Shown: piece by piece, positions 1 to 10,954 of the stretch | How positions within the stretch are numbered: position 1 is the stretch's first letter | How the letters are laid out: every line of letters starts with the position of its first letter | Source: Portunus trituberculatus | Lineage: Eukaryota > Arthropoda > Malacostraca > Decapoda > Portunidae | Length of the DNA stretch: 64,000 bases | NCBI RefSeq assembly: GCF_017591435.1 | Contig: NC_059299.1 | Span: 9,548,480 to 9,612,479 of the forward strand | Reading direction: 5' to 3' | Translations under genes and position numbers: made by a program | The notes under the pieces: generated by a model | Seen by the model: the letters and a program-made list of their open reading frames with translations, nothing else | Told to the model about the DNA's origin: nothing | The model's database searches: none

Positions 1-113
1 AAGATGGCCTGGAGAGTCTCTTGCATGATGGTGAACACCCAGAAGCACAACGAGGAGGCGATGCAGTGCATGATGCCAAACCTCGCGAACACCTTCCTGC
101 GGTTGATGATGAG
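1..113 (-). CDS. Otop: Otopetrin-like proton channel, internal exon (membrane segment 5), cut by window edge
   Basis: Read on the minus strand this encodes LIINRRKVFARFGIMHCIAS followed by SLCFWVFTIMQETLQAI. The ARFGxMHxxAxxLCxW pattern followed by a hydrophobic segment matches my knowledge of the otopetrin membrane segment 4-5 region. The 5' boundary is a 3' splice site with a pyrimidine tract (ending tcctgcag, AG at 115-114). It joins in phase to the exon ending at 254, giving FKYSN-LIINRR. The exon runs off the left edge, so the remaining membrane segments of the expected twelve lie outside. Otopetrins are proton-selective channels of the plasma membrane, a role taken from the family rather than shown here. 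The family call is strong; assignment to a particular otopetrin paralogue is not possible. Confidence 0.85.
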
Positions 114-253
114 CTGCAGGAGGGAAAATGAATAGTTAACACACAGCACAACACAACACACCCTCTCAAATAATCCGGCATGATAGAACAAACCATCCTC
201 GAGACAAATCATCCTCGAGGGCAGAGGAGGCAACGGTTAGTGTGAAGACTCAC

Positions 254-429
254 GTTGGAGTACTTGAAGATGAAGAAGAGCTGGTAGAAGGCGTACACTG
301 GCTGCAGCACGTACATCACCACGTCAGTCGTGCACGTGCAGTTCTCGAAGTCCTCGTTGTCTTCCGTCAGGTACAGGATCTTCTGGCCCAGGTTAAGGCC
401 GGTGTGGATCAGGTAACCCAGGCAGAAGA
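254..429 (-). CDS. Otop: Otopetrin-like proton channel, internal exon (membrane segments 3-4)
   Basis: The minus strand encodes VFCLGYLIHTGLNLGQKILY, an acidic loop with a possible disulphide pair (NCTCTTD), then VVMYVLQPVYAFYQLFFIFK and YSN. The GxxIHTGLxLGQ stretch and the LQPxYAFYQLFFIFKxS stretch are characteristic of arthropod otopetrins as I know them. The acceptor is cctcag (AG at 431-430). The donor is AAC|GTGAGT, with the exon ending at 254. Codon phase agrees on both sides: the upstream exon leaves one G that completes the Val codon, and the downstream exon starts at a codon boundary. Both boundaries are therefore well supported from sequence alone. Confidence 0.9.
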
Positions 430-465
430 CTGAGGACAAACAAGCAACACCATCAAGTTAACGCC

Positions 466-505
466 AACCACCACCACCACCACCACCACCACCACCACCA
501 CCACT
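466..505. repeat. (CAC)n microsatellite in otopetrin intron
   Basis: About thirteen CAC triplets lie within the 238-bp intron between the exons at 254-429 and 668-1640. No exon signal is seen in this intron. Confidence 0.9.
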
Positions 506-667
506 AAGCTACTCAATATACACTTGTTCAGGAAATTTTGGAATGTATAGGTTTTGATGGGTGGAATATAACAATATGCGGTATACAACGGTTACAGACT
601 TTGTTAGGAGATAAGTGACATGAGCAAGTGTGCCGCGTGCAGGTGGCGGCCAGGAGGAGAGACTCAC

Positions 668-1640
668 CTGTAGCACCGATCTTGAGGTAGAGGGAACCGC
701 CGTGCCTGCCCGAGGTAAAGCCGTAGTATTGCGGGATGGTCCTCGGCGCCTCGGGCACATTGATGCGCAGCTGGTACTGGCCGTCCCCGGTGGGCTCCAG
801 CTGCACCTGCTCGTCCTTGTTCACCTGCTTGGTCTTGGCCTCCTCCAGCGCCCGCGAGATGTGGCTGACGTAGCGGCGAACATCCACATGCACGTAGAAG
901 AGCCAGAGCAACTGCACCACGATCAGGAACACGTTGAAGGCCTCGGCCATGGCGGAGTCATGGTTGTTGAAGGTGTCTGCCAGGTAGATGACGATGCCCA
1001 GCGTGACCAGGAAGACCGCATAGATGATGCTCAGGTTCTCGCTCAGTGTGTGGATGAACCAGGACTTCTTCTCTTCATCCTCGACGGGCTGTGGCGCCCC
1101 GTGGTGAGCCTCGGGCATACCGCCGCATCCTGCCTCGGGATGGGGGTTAACCAGCGCCTGCTGGCTCTCCACCTTGTGCGGGCCGCCCGTCAGCGACGCC
1201 TGGGAGTCCATGTGCTGGATGCCGTGGTAGGCGCCGGGCGGGCTGTAGCCCACGTCGCTGTAGATGGACTGCGTGTCGTTGTGCAAGTTGGGGTACATGC
1301 TGGTGGACACCACGGGGTTGCCGGTCAGCGACACCATGGACACAGAGCGAGTTGTGTTGGGTGCCTGCGTGAATCCTGTGAGGGGTGTCGCCGCGCCCTG
1401 GAGGTTGAGCTGCACCACCATGCTGTGGCGCCGGGCCTGGTTGTGGTGGCCGCCCACCGGGTGGGAGGGCGGCGTGTTCATGATGGGCTCAGTGGGGATG
1501 CGGTTCAGGGGGGGCGGGGAACCCACCGGGAGCACCAGGGGGGAGGGCTCCATGTGGTTGTGGTTCAGCGTTTGGTTGTTCATCTCACCAACAACACCAG
1601 ACGTGCGGTGACCTTGAGGCGAATGCACGTCGTCCAGACT
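668..1640 (-). CDS. Otop: Otopetrin-like proton channel, large exon: cytoplasmic N-terminal region plus membrane segments 1-3
   Basis: This is the main coding exon, 324 codons plus one base. Starting at SLDDVHSPQGHRTSGVVGEM, it has about 190 residues rich in Ser, Pro, His, Gly and Asn without a domain I recognise. The channel then begins with KSWFIHTLSENLSIIYAVFL, leading into VTLGIVIYLADTF (segment 1). Next comes AMAEAFNVFLIVVQLLWLFY followed by VHVDVRRYVSHISRALEEA (segment 2 and loop), and finally GSLYLKIGAT (start of segment 3). The long soluble N-terminus resembles the large insect otopetrins. The acceptor is ttatattgcag (exon starts at 1640, phase 0). The donor is ACAG|GTGAGT (exon ends at 668). 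The opposite strand also has a long open frame here, but it has no membrane or domain logic and is a shadow. Confidence 0.9.
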
Positions 1641-1712
1641 CTGCAATATAAGGTGCCGTGTGTCAGTCTGTGGGAGGCTGCTCACTTTACGCGCGCGTGT
1701 ACGCTCGTGCAA

Positions 1713-1714
<2 letters not shown>

Positions 1715-1764
<50 letters not shown>
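1715..1764. repeat. (AC)n microsatellite inside a 148-bp otopetrin intron
   Basis: About 25 AC units occupy a third of the intron 1641-1788. In the pre-mRNA (minus strand) this is a (UG)n run that starts about 25 nt after the 5' splice site GAG|GTGAGT. Confidence 0.95.
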
Positions 1765-1768
<4 letters not shown>

Positions 1769-1788
1769 CAGAAGCCTTCGTGACTCAC

Positions 1789-1988
1789 CTCGCTGTCGGA
1801 GTCGGACTGGTAGAAGGACACGTCTTGAGTCTCGTGAGTCTGGTGCTGGTTTGCGAGGTCGTTCACGGAAGCTGTGGGAGAGAAGCTGGTCTGCGGGGCG
1901 TGGCGGTTCACTTCCGCCACATGGCCTCCGCAAGACGAGTACTCGGATGGCACTCCTGAGTCCGAACTGCTGTAGAAGCCCCGAGACA
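1789..1988 (-). CDS. Otop: Otopetrin-like proton channel, internal exon of the N-terminal tail
   Basis: The exon encodes a Ser/His/Gln-rich stretch, SRGFYSSSDSGVPSEYSSCG ... VSFYQSDSDSE. Its length, 200 bp (2 + 66 codons), exactly bridges the phases of its neighbours. The acceptor is tctccccacag (AG at 1990-1989). The donor is GCGAG|GTGAGT (exon ends at 1789). The first two bases complete a Leu codon with the C left by the upstream exon. The stretch is predicted soluble and cytoplasmic, with repeated SDSDSE-type acidic serine clusters that resemble casein kinase 2 sites. No domain is recognised; the assignment rests on splice phase and position. Confidence 0.75.
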
Positions 1989-2092
1989 CTGTGGGGAGAA
2001 GAAACGGTGTGAGGCGAGGCGGACACAGGCACGCAAACCACCGTTATGACACAGGCAGGGGCAGGGAGGCAGCGGGCAAGGGCGATACTTAC

Positions 2093-2361
2093 GCTGTGTC
2101 TGTGAGGGCAAGCTGAGGATAAATTCCGAGCTGGAGGACCGGTCCGCGTGATCGGGATTCGTGCCGCCGTGGCCCGGGGTGGTGTGGGCGTGGGCGTTGC
2201 TGTGCTGGGGCTGAGTGCCACCTAAGTGTGGCTGCAACTCCGGCGGCGCGCTCACCTTCCTCACGCGGCTGTGCGGGTGCTGGCGCGGTAGTCCGTGTGC
2301 CGGGCGGCGCCGACTCTGGACTGGAGACACGAGGGCGCTGCTTCCGCTCACCTCGCTCTCA
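2093..2361 (-). CDS. Otop: Otopetrin-like proton channel, upstream N-terminal exon
   Basis: The exon encodes ESEVSGSSALVSPVQSRRRP, a His/Arg-rich stretch, and then RSSSSEFILSLPSQTQ. The donor is CACAGC|GTAAGT (exon ends at 2093). The acceptor is ctctgtgcattacag (AG at 2363-2362), placing the first base at 2361. The length of 269 bp (1 + 89 codons + 1) keeps the frame and implies that the preceding exon ends with two bases of a codon. An alternative acceptor (gtccag) about 50 bp inside the exon would shorten it. No initiator Met with good context was found, so the gene must have at least one more exon to the right, not identified here. Confidence 0.65.
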
Positions 2362-3198
2362 CTGTAATGCACAGAGACACTCGTTATACATCAGGAATCA
2401 AGACACAAATACACTCACACATTATCAGTAATAACAAGTGCACGCTGTTACCACTGCACTGCAGCCCAAAGGTGAAAGAACAATACACCAGACCACACCA
2501 GGCTGTGATTCCTGACGCGAGCTGGCCCAGGTTACCTCTACCTCCTCTAACCCTCCTCAACCCTCCCTCTCGCCAGCATGCTCCCGCATATCTCGGGAGT
2601 GTTAACAAGCGCGTTGTGATTTAACCAGTAGTTTCACCTTCACGATGAGTGAGAGAAGAAAAGACAGGGGAAAGAAAACGGTAAGTTACTCGGTACAACT
2701 ACGATAAACCCCCGGGGACACAGAAGTATAGAGCGAATCGTGAAGCAATAGCGGTAATGGCAACAGTAATCAGTAACAACCAATAGCAGCAAAAAGAGCA
2801 AAAACAGTAACACTTAAAAGACAGTATCAGAAACAATATCACCAGAAACAGCAGAATTAGCACAGTAACAGGACAATCCCAGCATAAAGGCTAACAGTTA
2901 GCTAGACAAACAGTAACAGTAGCAACGGAAACACCATCGGATGATCTCCTTGAGGAACAGAAGCGACAGAGTAGAGTGGTTTATGACACCTGGGAATCAC
3001 CGTCGATCTGATAGCCAGGTGAGAGGGATTAACCTGGCGATCACTGAGGCACGGGCGCTTATCACCTGGATCCCCCATCACCTGGATAACTCACGATCAC
3101 CTGGATAACTCTAAATTACAGACAGGCTTTGATTTATTGTGGGAAGTACGTAAGAAGTGAGAATATTGAAACGACGCCAATCTCTGGGGATAAATGCG

Positions 3199-3200
<2 letters not shown>
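2362..3200. other. Presumed otopetrin intron, no exon seen
   Basis: Only low-complexity structure is visible. At 2730-2930 there are degenerate aacagtaac-type short repeats, and at 3050-3115 three or four copies of a short unit around ATCACCTGGATAACTC. No splice-flanked open frame was found. Confidence 0.6.
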
Positions 3201-3266
<66 letters not shown>

Positions 3267-3481
3267 CGTGGGGAAGACAGACAAACATGCCTAGACAAAA
3301 AAATACAGGAAATTATATTAAAACTCAGTTGATATAATTAGGAAATCGTGCTAAATTGCATATCCGGCCGCGGGGCAGCGAGGCTAAATAATACATGAGC
3401 AGGAGGAGGAGGGAGGGAGGGAGGGAGGGAGAAGGGAGGAGAAGGGAGGGAGGAGGAGGAGAAGGGAGGAGAAGGGAGGGG
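3201..3481. repeat. (GA)n microsatellite and G-rich GGGA tract
   Basis: A (GA)n run covers 3201-3264. A second block at 3398-3481 has repeated GGGA and GGAGAAG units. It includes six successive GGGA blocks around 3410-3431, a textbook intramolecular G-quadruplex pattern on the plus strand. Confidence 0.9.
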
Positions 3482-3780
3482 GTGAGAGAAGAGAGACAAG
3501 GCTACAACATCAAAATCAGCAGCAGCAGCAGCGGCGGTGGCGGTGGTGGCCTCACTACCTCACCTCGCTTTTAAAGGTTGGCACTCAAAACAAAAACGCA
3601 ACTAAAACAAATGAGTGTAGGCAGGCGAGGTGCGTGGCTGGGTAGGAAGCGCTCATGTTAGCTACGAAACACCATCTCTCGTTGTGTATCATTAGTTATT
3701 TTGTTATTACGCTTGTCATGGAATTAGATCAACTGTTTCTCTTTTGTTTTGATTGCGGTTGCCTTAAAACTAGTGACAGG

Positions 3781-3849
<69 letters not shown>

Positions 3850-3961
3850 AGCCACCGTCTAACAGAGAGTCCAGCTACTTTGAAATGCCACGGTCACCTA
3901 CACACTTGTAGCCAAAAAGTGGTTCCGTCTAAGTACAACTCTTGTGGGCGAGGAAGGGATG

Positions 3962-4000
<39 letters not shown>

Positions 4001-4051
4001 CCCGGAAGGAGTGTGGCATGAATCATGACACAGTACCCACACACCCACACT

Positions 4052-4122
<71 letters not shown>
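3781..4122. repeat. Compound microsatellite (TC)n, (GT)n, (CA)n
   Basis: (TC)n at 3781-3846, (GT)n at 3963-3999 and (CA)n at 4055-4122. The (GT)n and (CA)n arms are inverted relative to each other with a spacer of about 55 bp and could pair as a hairpin. Confidence 0.95.
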
Positions 4123-4125
<3 letters not shown>

Positions 4126-4295
4126 CCTTCCTAGTGCTAGTACCACCCCACTCTGCACCACCTCCGCTCCTTCCCTCTCTACCTGTCTCCTTAATTCCAG
4201 CCAATAAGTAACACAAGAGCTCGTGTTCCTCTAAATTCCAGTCCTTTATTTGGCGGCCTTGGTAAGTGAGGACCATAGCAGGAAGCTTTCACTTC

Positions 4296-4850
4296 CTTCT
4301 CTCACCAAGCGACACCTGGCTGCTATATCATCTTACACCTGCCCCTTACCTGCCCTTACCTTCCCCTACATGCCCTTTAGCTACTACTACTTGTCTTCCC
4401 ATAGCTTCCCCTAGCTGCCCTTGCCTTCTCTTCACATCCCTTCCCTTCCCTTCTATTCTTTTTAGCTGCTCCTTCCTTACCTTACCTTTCCATACCTATC
4501 TTTACTTTTTTTGTCTCTCTTTACCTTTCTGCCCTTACTTACCCATTTCTTCCCCATTGCTTTCCCTCTCTCGGTCCCTACAACACATGCTACTACCTTT
4601 CCTGCTCCTATCTTGCACGTACTGTCTTCAACTTCTTCCCTGCTCCTCACCTTCCCTTCACCTAGACTCACCTTCATTTACATTGTCCCCTATATCTAAT
4701 ATCTATTCCTGCTTTATAACCTGCTTGTACCCTCCTCACCTTCCCTATAGCACCTACTACCCTTCCTGTCTCTCACCTCCACCCTTTCCTGCCCCCTGCT
4801 ATCTTATCCTGCCAAACTCGTTCACCGCAAACACCACAAACACCACCGCA
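4296..4850. other. Pyrimidine-rich low-complexity region
   Basis: The plus strand is dominated by CCTTCCCTTACC-type sequence with little purine. It looks like a decayed pyrimidine simple repeat. The open frames here lack any recognisable protein feature, and I see no gene. Confidence 0.6.
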
Positions 4851-4999
4851 GTCACCACCTCTCGTGCACGCTTCTCTGACACGTTCTGCTTTCAGGTGAC
4901 AGTGCACGTGTGTGGTACAGGTGCGATCTACACGTGCACGACTTTATAGGTCTCATGTGTGGAGTGCTAGTGTGGTTATTGGTACTGGTGTGGGTGTTT

Positions 5000-5392
5000 T
5001 GTATTGCCAGAGAGAGAGAGAGAGAAGGAGAAATTGGTGGTGGTGGTGGTGGTGGTAGTGGGGAAAGAGGGAGGCCTGTTCTGTGGTGTTGCGGGGTGGG
5101 GCGAGGGGAAGTGTTGAGGGACGGGTGGAGGAGGAGGCGAGAGGAGGGAGTCTTCTGCGGTAGTGGCAAGGCGAGCAAGGCCGGGGCTGGTTGAGAACGC
5201 CGTAAAAAAAAAAAAAAGAAAAAGAAAAAATTTATAAGTATAGATGAGATAATTAGCTATAAGTATGTATGTGTGTATAAATAGATAAATTGATAGATAA
5301 ATGGAAAGATAGATAAATAGAGAAAGACAGATAGATAGATATACGTATATGGCCACTTCATCCCCACCTACACCTCAGGGTTTAAAGGTCAG

Positions 5393-5427
<35 letters not shown>
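5000..5427. repeat. Short microsatellite cluster
   Basis: (GA)n at 5011-5022, (GGT)n at 5036-5055, an A-rich run at 5204-5230, imperfect (GATA)n at 5280-5345 and (GT)n at 5394-5427. Confidence 0.85.
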
Positions 5428-5431
<4 letters not shown>

Positions 5432-5709
5432 CGTACATACATCATAACACAGGCACGGCACACACTGGGAGTAACTGTTCCGTCATGCTCGTTACGTTCA
5501 CGGCAAGAAAGGGAACAAAATGAACACGCAGGAGGAGGTTGGCGGTGGAGGAACAAAACAACACAAAAAGAAGCACCGCCACCACCGCCGGGACGTGATA
5601 TTCTGTGTCGGGAAGAAATAGATTAATATTTCACCCGGAACTCGTCCATTGTATGCTCGAAACATTAGAATGAGCAGAATTAGAACCCGTGAAGCAACGA
5701 CGCAAAGGT

Positions 5710-6297
5710 CTCGATTCTGGCTTCAGTCCAAGGAGTAAAGGTCTGTCTTGCTTAACGCGTCCAGGCTGAGGTGAAAATATGCAACACAGACCACACGGCC
5801 CGTCACTCACTCAGGAAACGTAATCTTGAGTAAGGCAGTGACTTTGATTTTTTTGGCAGTAAATATCTCTCCTAACTGAACTTAAGATATGCAGCGAAGA
5901 CAAAGCACTCCACCAGCCACTCAGGAAACTTAAAATGAAACGCGGTGGTGAGTGATTTTTATTTTGGTAACAGAAGTCTTGCCTGATATGTCTTAAGTGA
6001 ATGCAACAAAGATCAAACGCTCAGTCATTCTGTTAACTTCACCTAAAACACGGTAGTGAAATTTCCTGGCAGTAATGGTCTTACCTAACATGTGTAAGCT
6101 GCACCACAGATAAGCAACAGAGCCAGACCAGACACTCACTCAGCAAACAACACGGTAGTGACTGATGTTTCGCCAATAACACTCCTGCTTAACATTTTAA
6201 AAATGAACTAAAGATATGCCATAAGATCAAGGCACTTCATCAGCAACTTGACCTGAAACACAGTATTGATTTGACTTGATTTATTGGCACTAACACG
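5710..6297. repeat. Decayed tandem repeat, period about 110 bp, five units
   Basis: The landmark ACTCAGGAAAC, or a decayed form of it, recurs near 5799, 5910, 6021, 6130 and 6235, a spacing of 105-111 bp. Other shared landmarks are CGGTAGTGA with ATTT(T) and GGCAGTAAT with TCTTACCTAAC in each unit. The units are heavily diverged. No coding potential follows the period. Confidence 0.75.
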
Positions 6298-6299
6298 AG

Positions 6300-7250
6300 C
6301 GGCAGGGCCACGGCGGCCTGGCGGTGGCTCGGCGGTGGCTTGGCTGTGACGTAGCGAGGCTCAATGGGACAAAAAATGGACAGCACATGAGGAAGCTTTG
6401 CGCACTGCCTCCCTCACTCCCCTCCTCCCTCACCCCGCCCAGCCCTGCCCCTCCTCCTTTCAGTCCCGATGTGGAGAAATTTGTTCGGGGTTGGTTACTT
6501 CATGTGTTTGGTGAAGGATTATTATGACCCGCGGCGCATCCAGCACGTGGCCGAGACAGGCGTGCTTTTGTTCCTTATATTGAGCCTCCGCCGTGCCCTT
6601 CCACCACCATCATCACCACCACGCCCGTAGCTCCTCCCGCGGGTGTGACCTTTACACCAGTTTTCTGAGTTATGGCGCCTTTCAGAGAGCATCGGTCAAC
6701 GCGCCATCACCGCTCCGTGGGAAGCGTGAGCGATGATTAAGGGAAATTTCGTGGCCACACCGACCGTAAGCTTGCCTCCTCTTTGCTCCATTTTTTTTCT
6801 TTCTTTCTTTATTTGCGCTTCACTCCGCACCGCGCCGCGCACCACGGTCAAGTGTGTCTCCGGCTACAGGTGAGGCCGTGATGGAGGCTGTGTGGGTCAT
6901 CACGCTGCTATGCTGCTGCAGCGCTAAGACCTGCAGCTCGTCACTCATCACCACACTCACCACATCCTGGAAGGCTAAAAAATCTTGGAACTCCACCACC
7001 ACTACCACCATCACCACCACTACCAGCAACACCGCGCTGTCCCCCGCGGGCAGACTCTCCCAGGTTGCTCAAGTAAATAACTCACTATGCTCAGGCACCT
7101 CTGGGCACTGTACGCCGCGCACACGTTCTCTCCGCCCCGCTGAGAGGGAAACTGAACGCACGTTACTTGCCCCGAAGGTCTTCCCGCCTCGCCTGGGTCG
7201 ACAACCTTGAGAACTGTTAATTTACTTTGATTAGGGAAGACGCAAAAAAA
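6300..7250. other. GC-rich apparently single-copy stretch, no firm gene
   Basis: This is one of the few stretches with CpG-containing, non-repetitive sequence. A weak candidate exon is discussed in the findings (minus strand, about 6850-6966). Short (CCA)n sits at 6995-7025. No complete gene can be supported. Confidence 0.4.
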
Positions 7251-7753
7251 GCCAGGCGAGGATCGATCACTCGCTGGCAACAGTCGAATCCAGAACCAGA
7301 TGAATTCTACTCGGGACTTCCCCGGGTGAGTTTTTAGGTGTGGTCTCGCGACAAGGAAGATGATAAAAAAAAAAAAAAATAAAAAAAAAATAAAAGATAG
7401 GATCGCCTAAGCTTCTGTGAGGGCGCCCTATGGCAGACGGGGGCGGCACGGAGAGGACAGCCACGCCCCTCACGTGAGGCAAAGCAGAACCCTTTTTGCG
7501 GCAAACAGGAATAAACTAGAGGCAAGTTTTACATTGGTGAGGACATGTTGCCTCACCGCAGCCTTGCCAGTACTGGAAGAGAGAGCAAGGCGAGCCTCGT
7601 GCCGTGCAAAGGTGACCAGTTCACACGCTGACGAAACGCTGACGGAACACTGATGGATGGATCATTGTGGGGAGATTACACGATCCTTTTTGTGACGCCA
7701 GCCATTACGTTGCCTGCGAGTGCCACGGCGCGGTGGGAAGGACGAGACATTTG

Positions 7754-7755
<2 letters not shown>

Positions 7756-7809
<54 letters not shown>

Positions 7810-8130
7810 CCGCAGCGATACACGGGCGTACACTAATGAGCAAAAAACGACACCCGCCTCACACTTCCGCGACGAACACCTCACTCTCTCATCAGTCCAT
7901 CGCGGCAAACACAGCGCAATCACCACTTTGGTTCTCATTCACAGAGACTTCAGGTGCAGTTTTTCTTGTTTTTTTTTTTTCCTGGTGAACTCCAGGCACT
8001 GTTAGTGAGAAGTGGGCAACTGAGCAGAGGCCAAGCGGAAAGCACCAGGGCAGCAAGCGAGCCAGTATGTACAGCAGACTGAGGGCGCGGCGCTGCGTCC
8101 TTCGCGGTAGGCTACCTACTACTGCTACTG

Positions 8131-8173
<43 letters not shown>
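7756..8173. repeat. (CA)n and (CTA)n microsatellites
   Basis: (CA)n at 7756-7808 and a mostly pure (CTA)n triplet run at 8113-8173. Sequence between and around them is unremarkable. Confidence 0.95.
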
Positions 8174-8229
8174 CTCTACAACTAGAACTACTCCCTTGGT
8201 CACTCACGCACACACACACTAGGAGGGGT

Positions 8230-9560
8230 CAAACGGGCGCCTGCCCAACTCTGGTCATTTGGTCATGTACACCAAGGTTCAGTCTGGCTTTGCAGGAGTG
8301 TCAACAAGAGGGTAGGTGGTTTTGGTTGGCAGTTCAAGTCATATCGCTGGTCTGTGCAGCTCCAGTGTGGGTGATGCCCAGGCAGAGGGTGGTTAGAGCC
8401 CACTCCTGTTCTCCCCCAATGCCAGACGGGGAACGAATGGACCAGGTGACACGGGGGTGGAACAACGGAGCTAAGGACACTCATAACTCACCTAATACTG
8501 CTGAGGACTAGACGTAGAGGGATGGTTATAGTTGTCATGTTAACCGTGCCTTCCGTAATAAATACTTGGGGGGGAGAAGCAACGTCAACAACTTGTACTC
8601 TTTCGTTTCCAGAACACGTCACAAGCTTTGCGTCACCAGTCGAGGCGCCATTATCAAGCAGGCAGTGATTCCTAGAGTCGCGGCGAGAAACGCACAGTGT
8701 CAGTCATCAGCTCTTCGCAGCATTTCCCGGCCACTGTGACCTCCTCAGAGACAAACCTCCCGTTTCAGACTATGTCACACAAACACTGTTGGTGGTGGTA
8801 GTTACCGTGAGGCGTCGCGTCGCCACTAAGTCCTGTCAGGTGCACACAAACAGCAATTATTGGGTTAATCCTCCTCCGGGCGATGGTGGCAGCGGCCTCT
8901 CACTGTTCTTCTTGGTGCTGGAACTCCCCGTAGCTGCCTCCTCGCCCTCCGCGGCTTCCAGACCAAGTGAGGCTCCTGGGATCCAGAGAGGAGACGACCG
9001 CGTCCTTCGTCCTTGGCGGGGGCCGGCTCACTTGTGGGGGAGCGGGCGGCGGGCTGGTGTAGTTACCACGCCTACACCACCAAGGGGAGTCCCCGCGCGC
9101 CGCTCCTAAGAATCCAGACCAATCTCATTCTTGCGCAATGTAAACACTTGGAATCGCCCCTGGAGCCACTAAGCGTGCGTCCGTCCCCCTTCATCATGAG
9201 GTGGCTGACTCCATCCCTCCTCGCGCCGCCCTTAAGGAAACACTGCAGAGGACACCCACATCCTCCTTCCTGCGGGTTTTAATCTTTGGCTTTGCTCAAC
9301 TCGCGGCTGCATGGAAGGGAGGGAGGGAGGAGGGAGGAAGCCAAGAGCAGGGTGGGGCTGTCCCGTGGCCGAAAGGTCCTGCTACACTTTTTTTTTTTGT
9401 CCTCGGTCCCTCTGTTGTGTCCCTAAGACAAGTGCCCCCCGACAGCCCACCTGTGGCCTCGGGGTGACACTTGCTGGCAGCGCGGCTCAACCTCTGCTCT
9501 TTACGCCTCCACGCACAACGGTTCCTCGGCCGCTAATATCGAGGCCTTGAGGGAAAAAAC
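8230..9560. other. Moderately GC-rich stretch without a recognisable gene
   Basis: Mixed-composition sequence includes a T run at 9389 and GGGA clusters around 9315-9345. Short open frames exist on both strands, but none shows a domain, signal peptide or paired splice sites that I can defend. Confidence 0.4.
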
Positions 9561-9569
9561 TTGAGGGTG

Positions 9570-9790
9570 CCGCTGCGGGTACTGAGAGACACACACACCC
9601 ACAGAGAGCCAGAAAATCTCCCGTGGAAGCTCTAATGGTAGTCACAGAGGGCCACACAGAACCACAGACTAACACAAAGCCACAGAGAACTGAAAAATCT
9701 CTCTTAGTGCTCTGATGATTGTCACAAATCCCACACCAATCCAGAAGAGCGAGAGAGCCCGCCGTGGTGCTCTAATGGTCTTAGTTGTAG
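9570..9790. repeat. Decayed tandem repeat, period about 85-90 bp, about three units
   Basis: The landmark phrases AAATCTC, GCTCTAATGGT (or GCTCTGATGAT) and GTCACA with CCACA recur at about 9615-9645, 9695-9725 and 9755-9780. Confidence 0.6.
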
Positions 9791-10222
9791 TCAATTATTA
9801 TACTGGTAGTATTACGTGTTATTTCTATTATTAGCATCAACACGTCATAAAGAGCAGTGGGTATGGTGATCCAGTCATCTCAGCGCTTGCCTGAGTGAGA
9901 CTTACTGAGTACATAGTCTTAATCTTCTCTCGCCCTCTTTCTCTCTCTGTCTCTTTGCTGCCCCGTAAACAAAGACTGCCCGGAAACTTTCTTCTTTTCT
10001 CTCTCCATCTTGGTACCATGTAAGTGAGTCTCGTGCTTCGCCTCCACGATACACGCACACACTCACGCATTCACTATCGCCGATGACTAGCGATGTGAAA
10101 CGACACAAGTGATAACAACGACAGATCTTCGAGGTGAAAACAGATTCTCGGTTCGACCGTTTGTTTGTTCTGGGTCGCAAGACACGCACAAGAAACACCC
10201 GCCTGACGTGAATGAGTTTCAG

Positions 10223-10223
<1 letters not shown>

Positions 10224-10308
<85 letters not shown>
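10224..10308. repeat. (AC)n microsatellite, about 42 units
   Basis: A pure dinucleotide run, followed at 10393-10481 by several A-rich runs. Confidence 0.97.
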
Positions 10309-10311
<3 letters not shown>

Positions 10312-10652
10312 ACAACAATGACCTAGCAATACCGTAACATCCTTTCCACCGTCACACAACACAAAGACATTACCGCAGTCACATCTCACCAGAAAAAAAA
10401 GCAAAAGAAAAAAAAAAGAACATTCCTCTCTAATCTTAAATATCCGCTTTGTCCTTTCAAAAAAAAAAAAAAAAAAAAAAACGTCAACAACAGCAACAAA
10501 TTTTCCCTTCCTATGCGCGCCATGTTTGTTCCGTTCCTTCAACTCATTTCTCTTCTTTTCCTTCTTTTTTTCTCGTATTCAGGCCGCGTACTGCTCTTCT
10601 CGACCCGCCCGCCGTTCCCAACTGGTTCTGGCCGCGGGTTGCTAGAGTGGCA

Positions 10653-10954
<302 letters not shown>

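Noticed and set aside
630..2012. A 460-codon plus-strand open frame
   Set aside because: It is antisense to the otopetrin exons, crosses their introns and the (AC)n repeat, and has no domain.
6854..7210. Plus-strand frame MEAVWVITLLCCCSAK, resembling a signal peptide
   Set aside because: It runs into (ACC)n homopolymer Thr. The minus-strand reading of the same DNA has more natural composition.
8263..8484. Open frame on the minus strand with phrases such as RYDLNCQPKPPTLLLTLL
   Set aside because: It resembles the spurious translations common in dispersed repeats. There is no start context, splice site or family support, and no second copy in the window.
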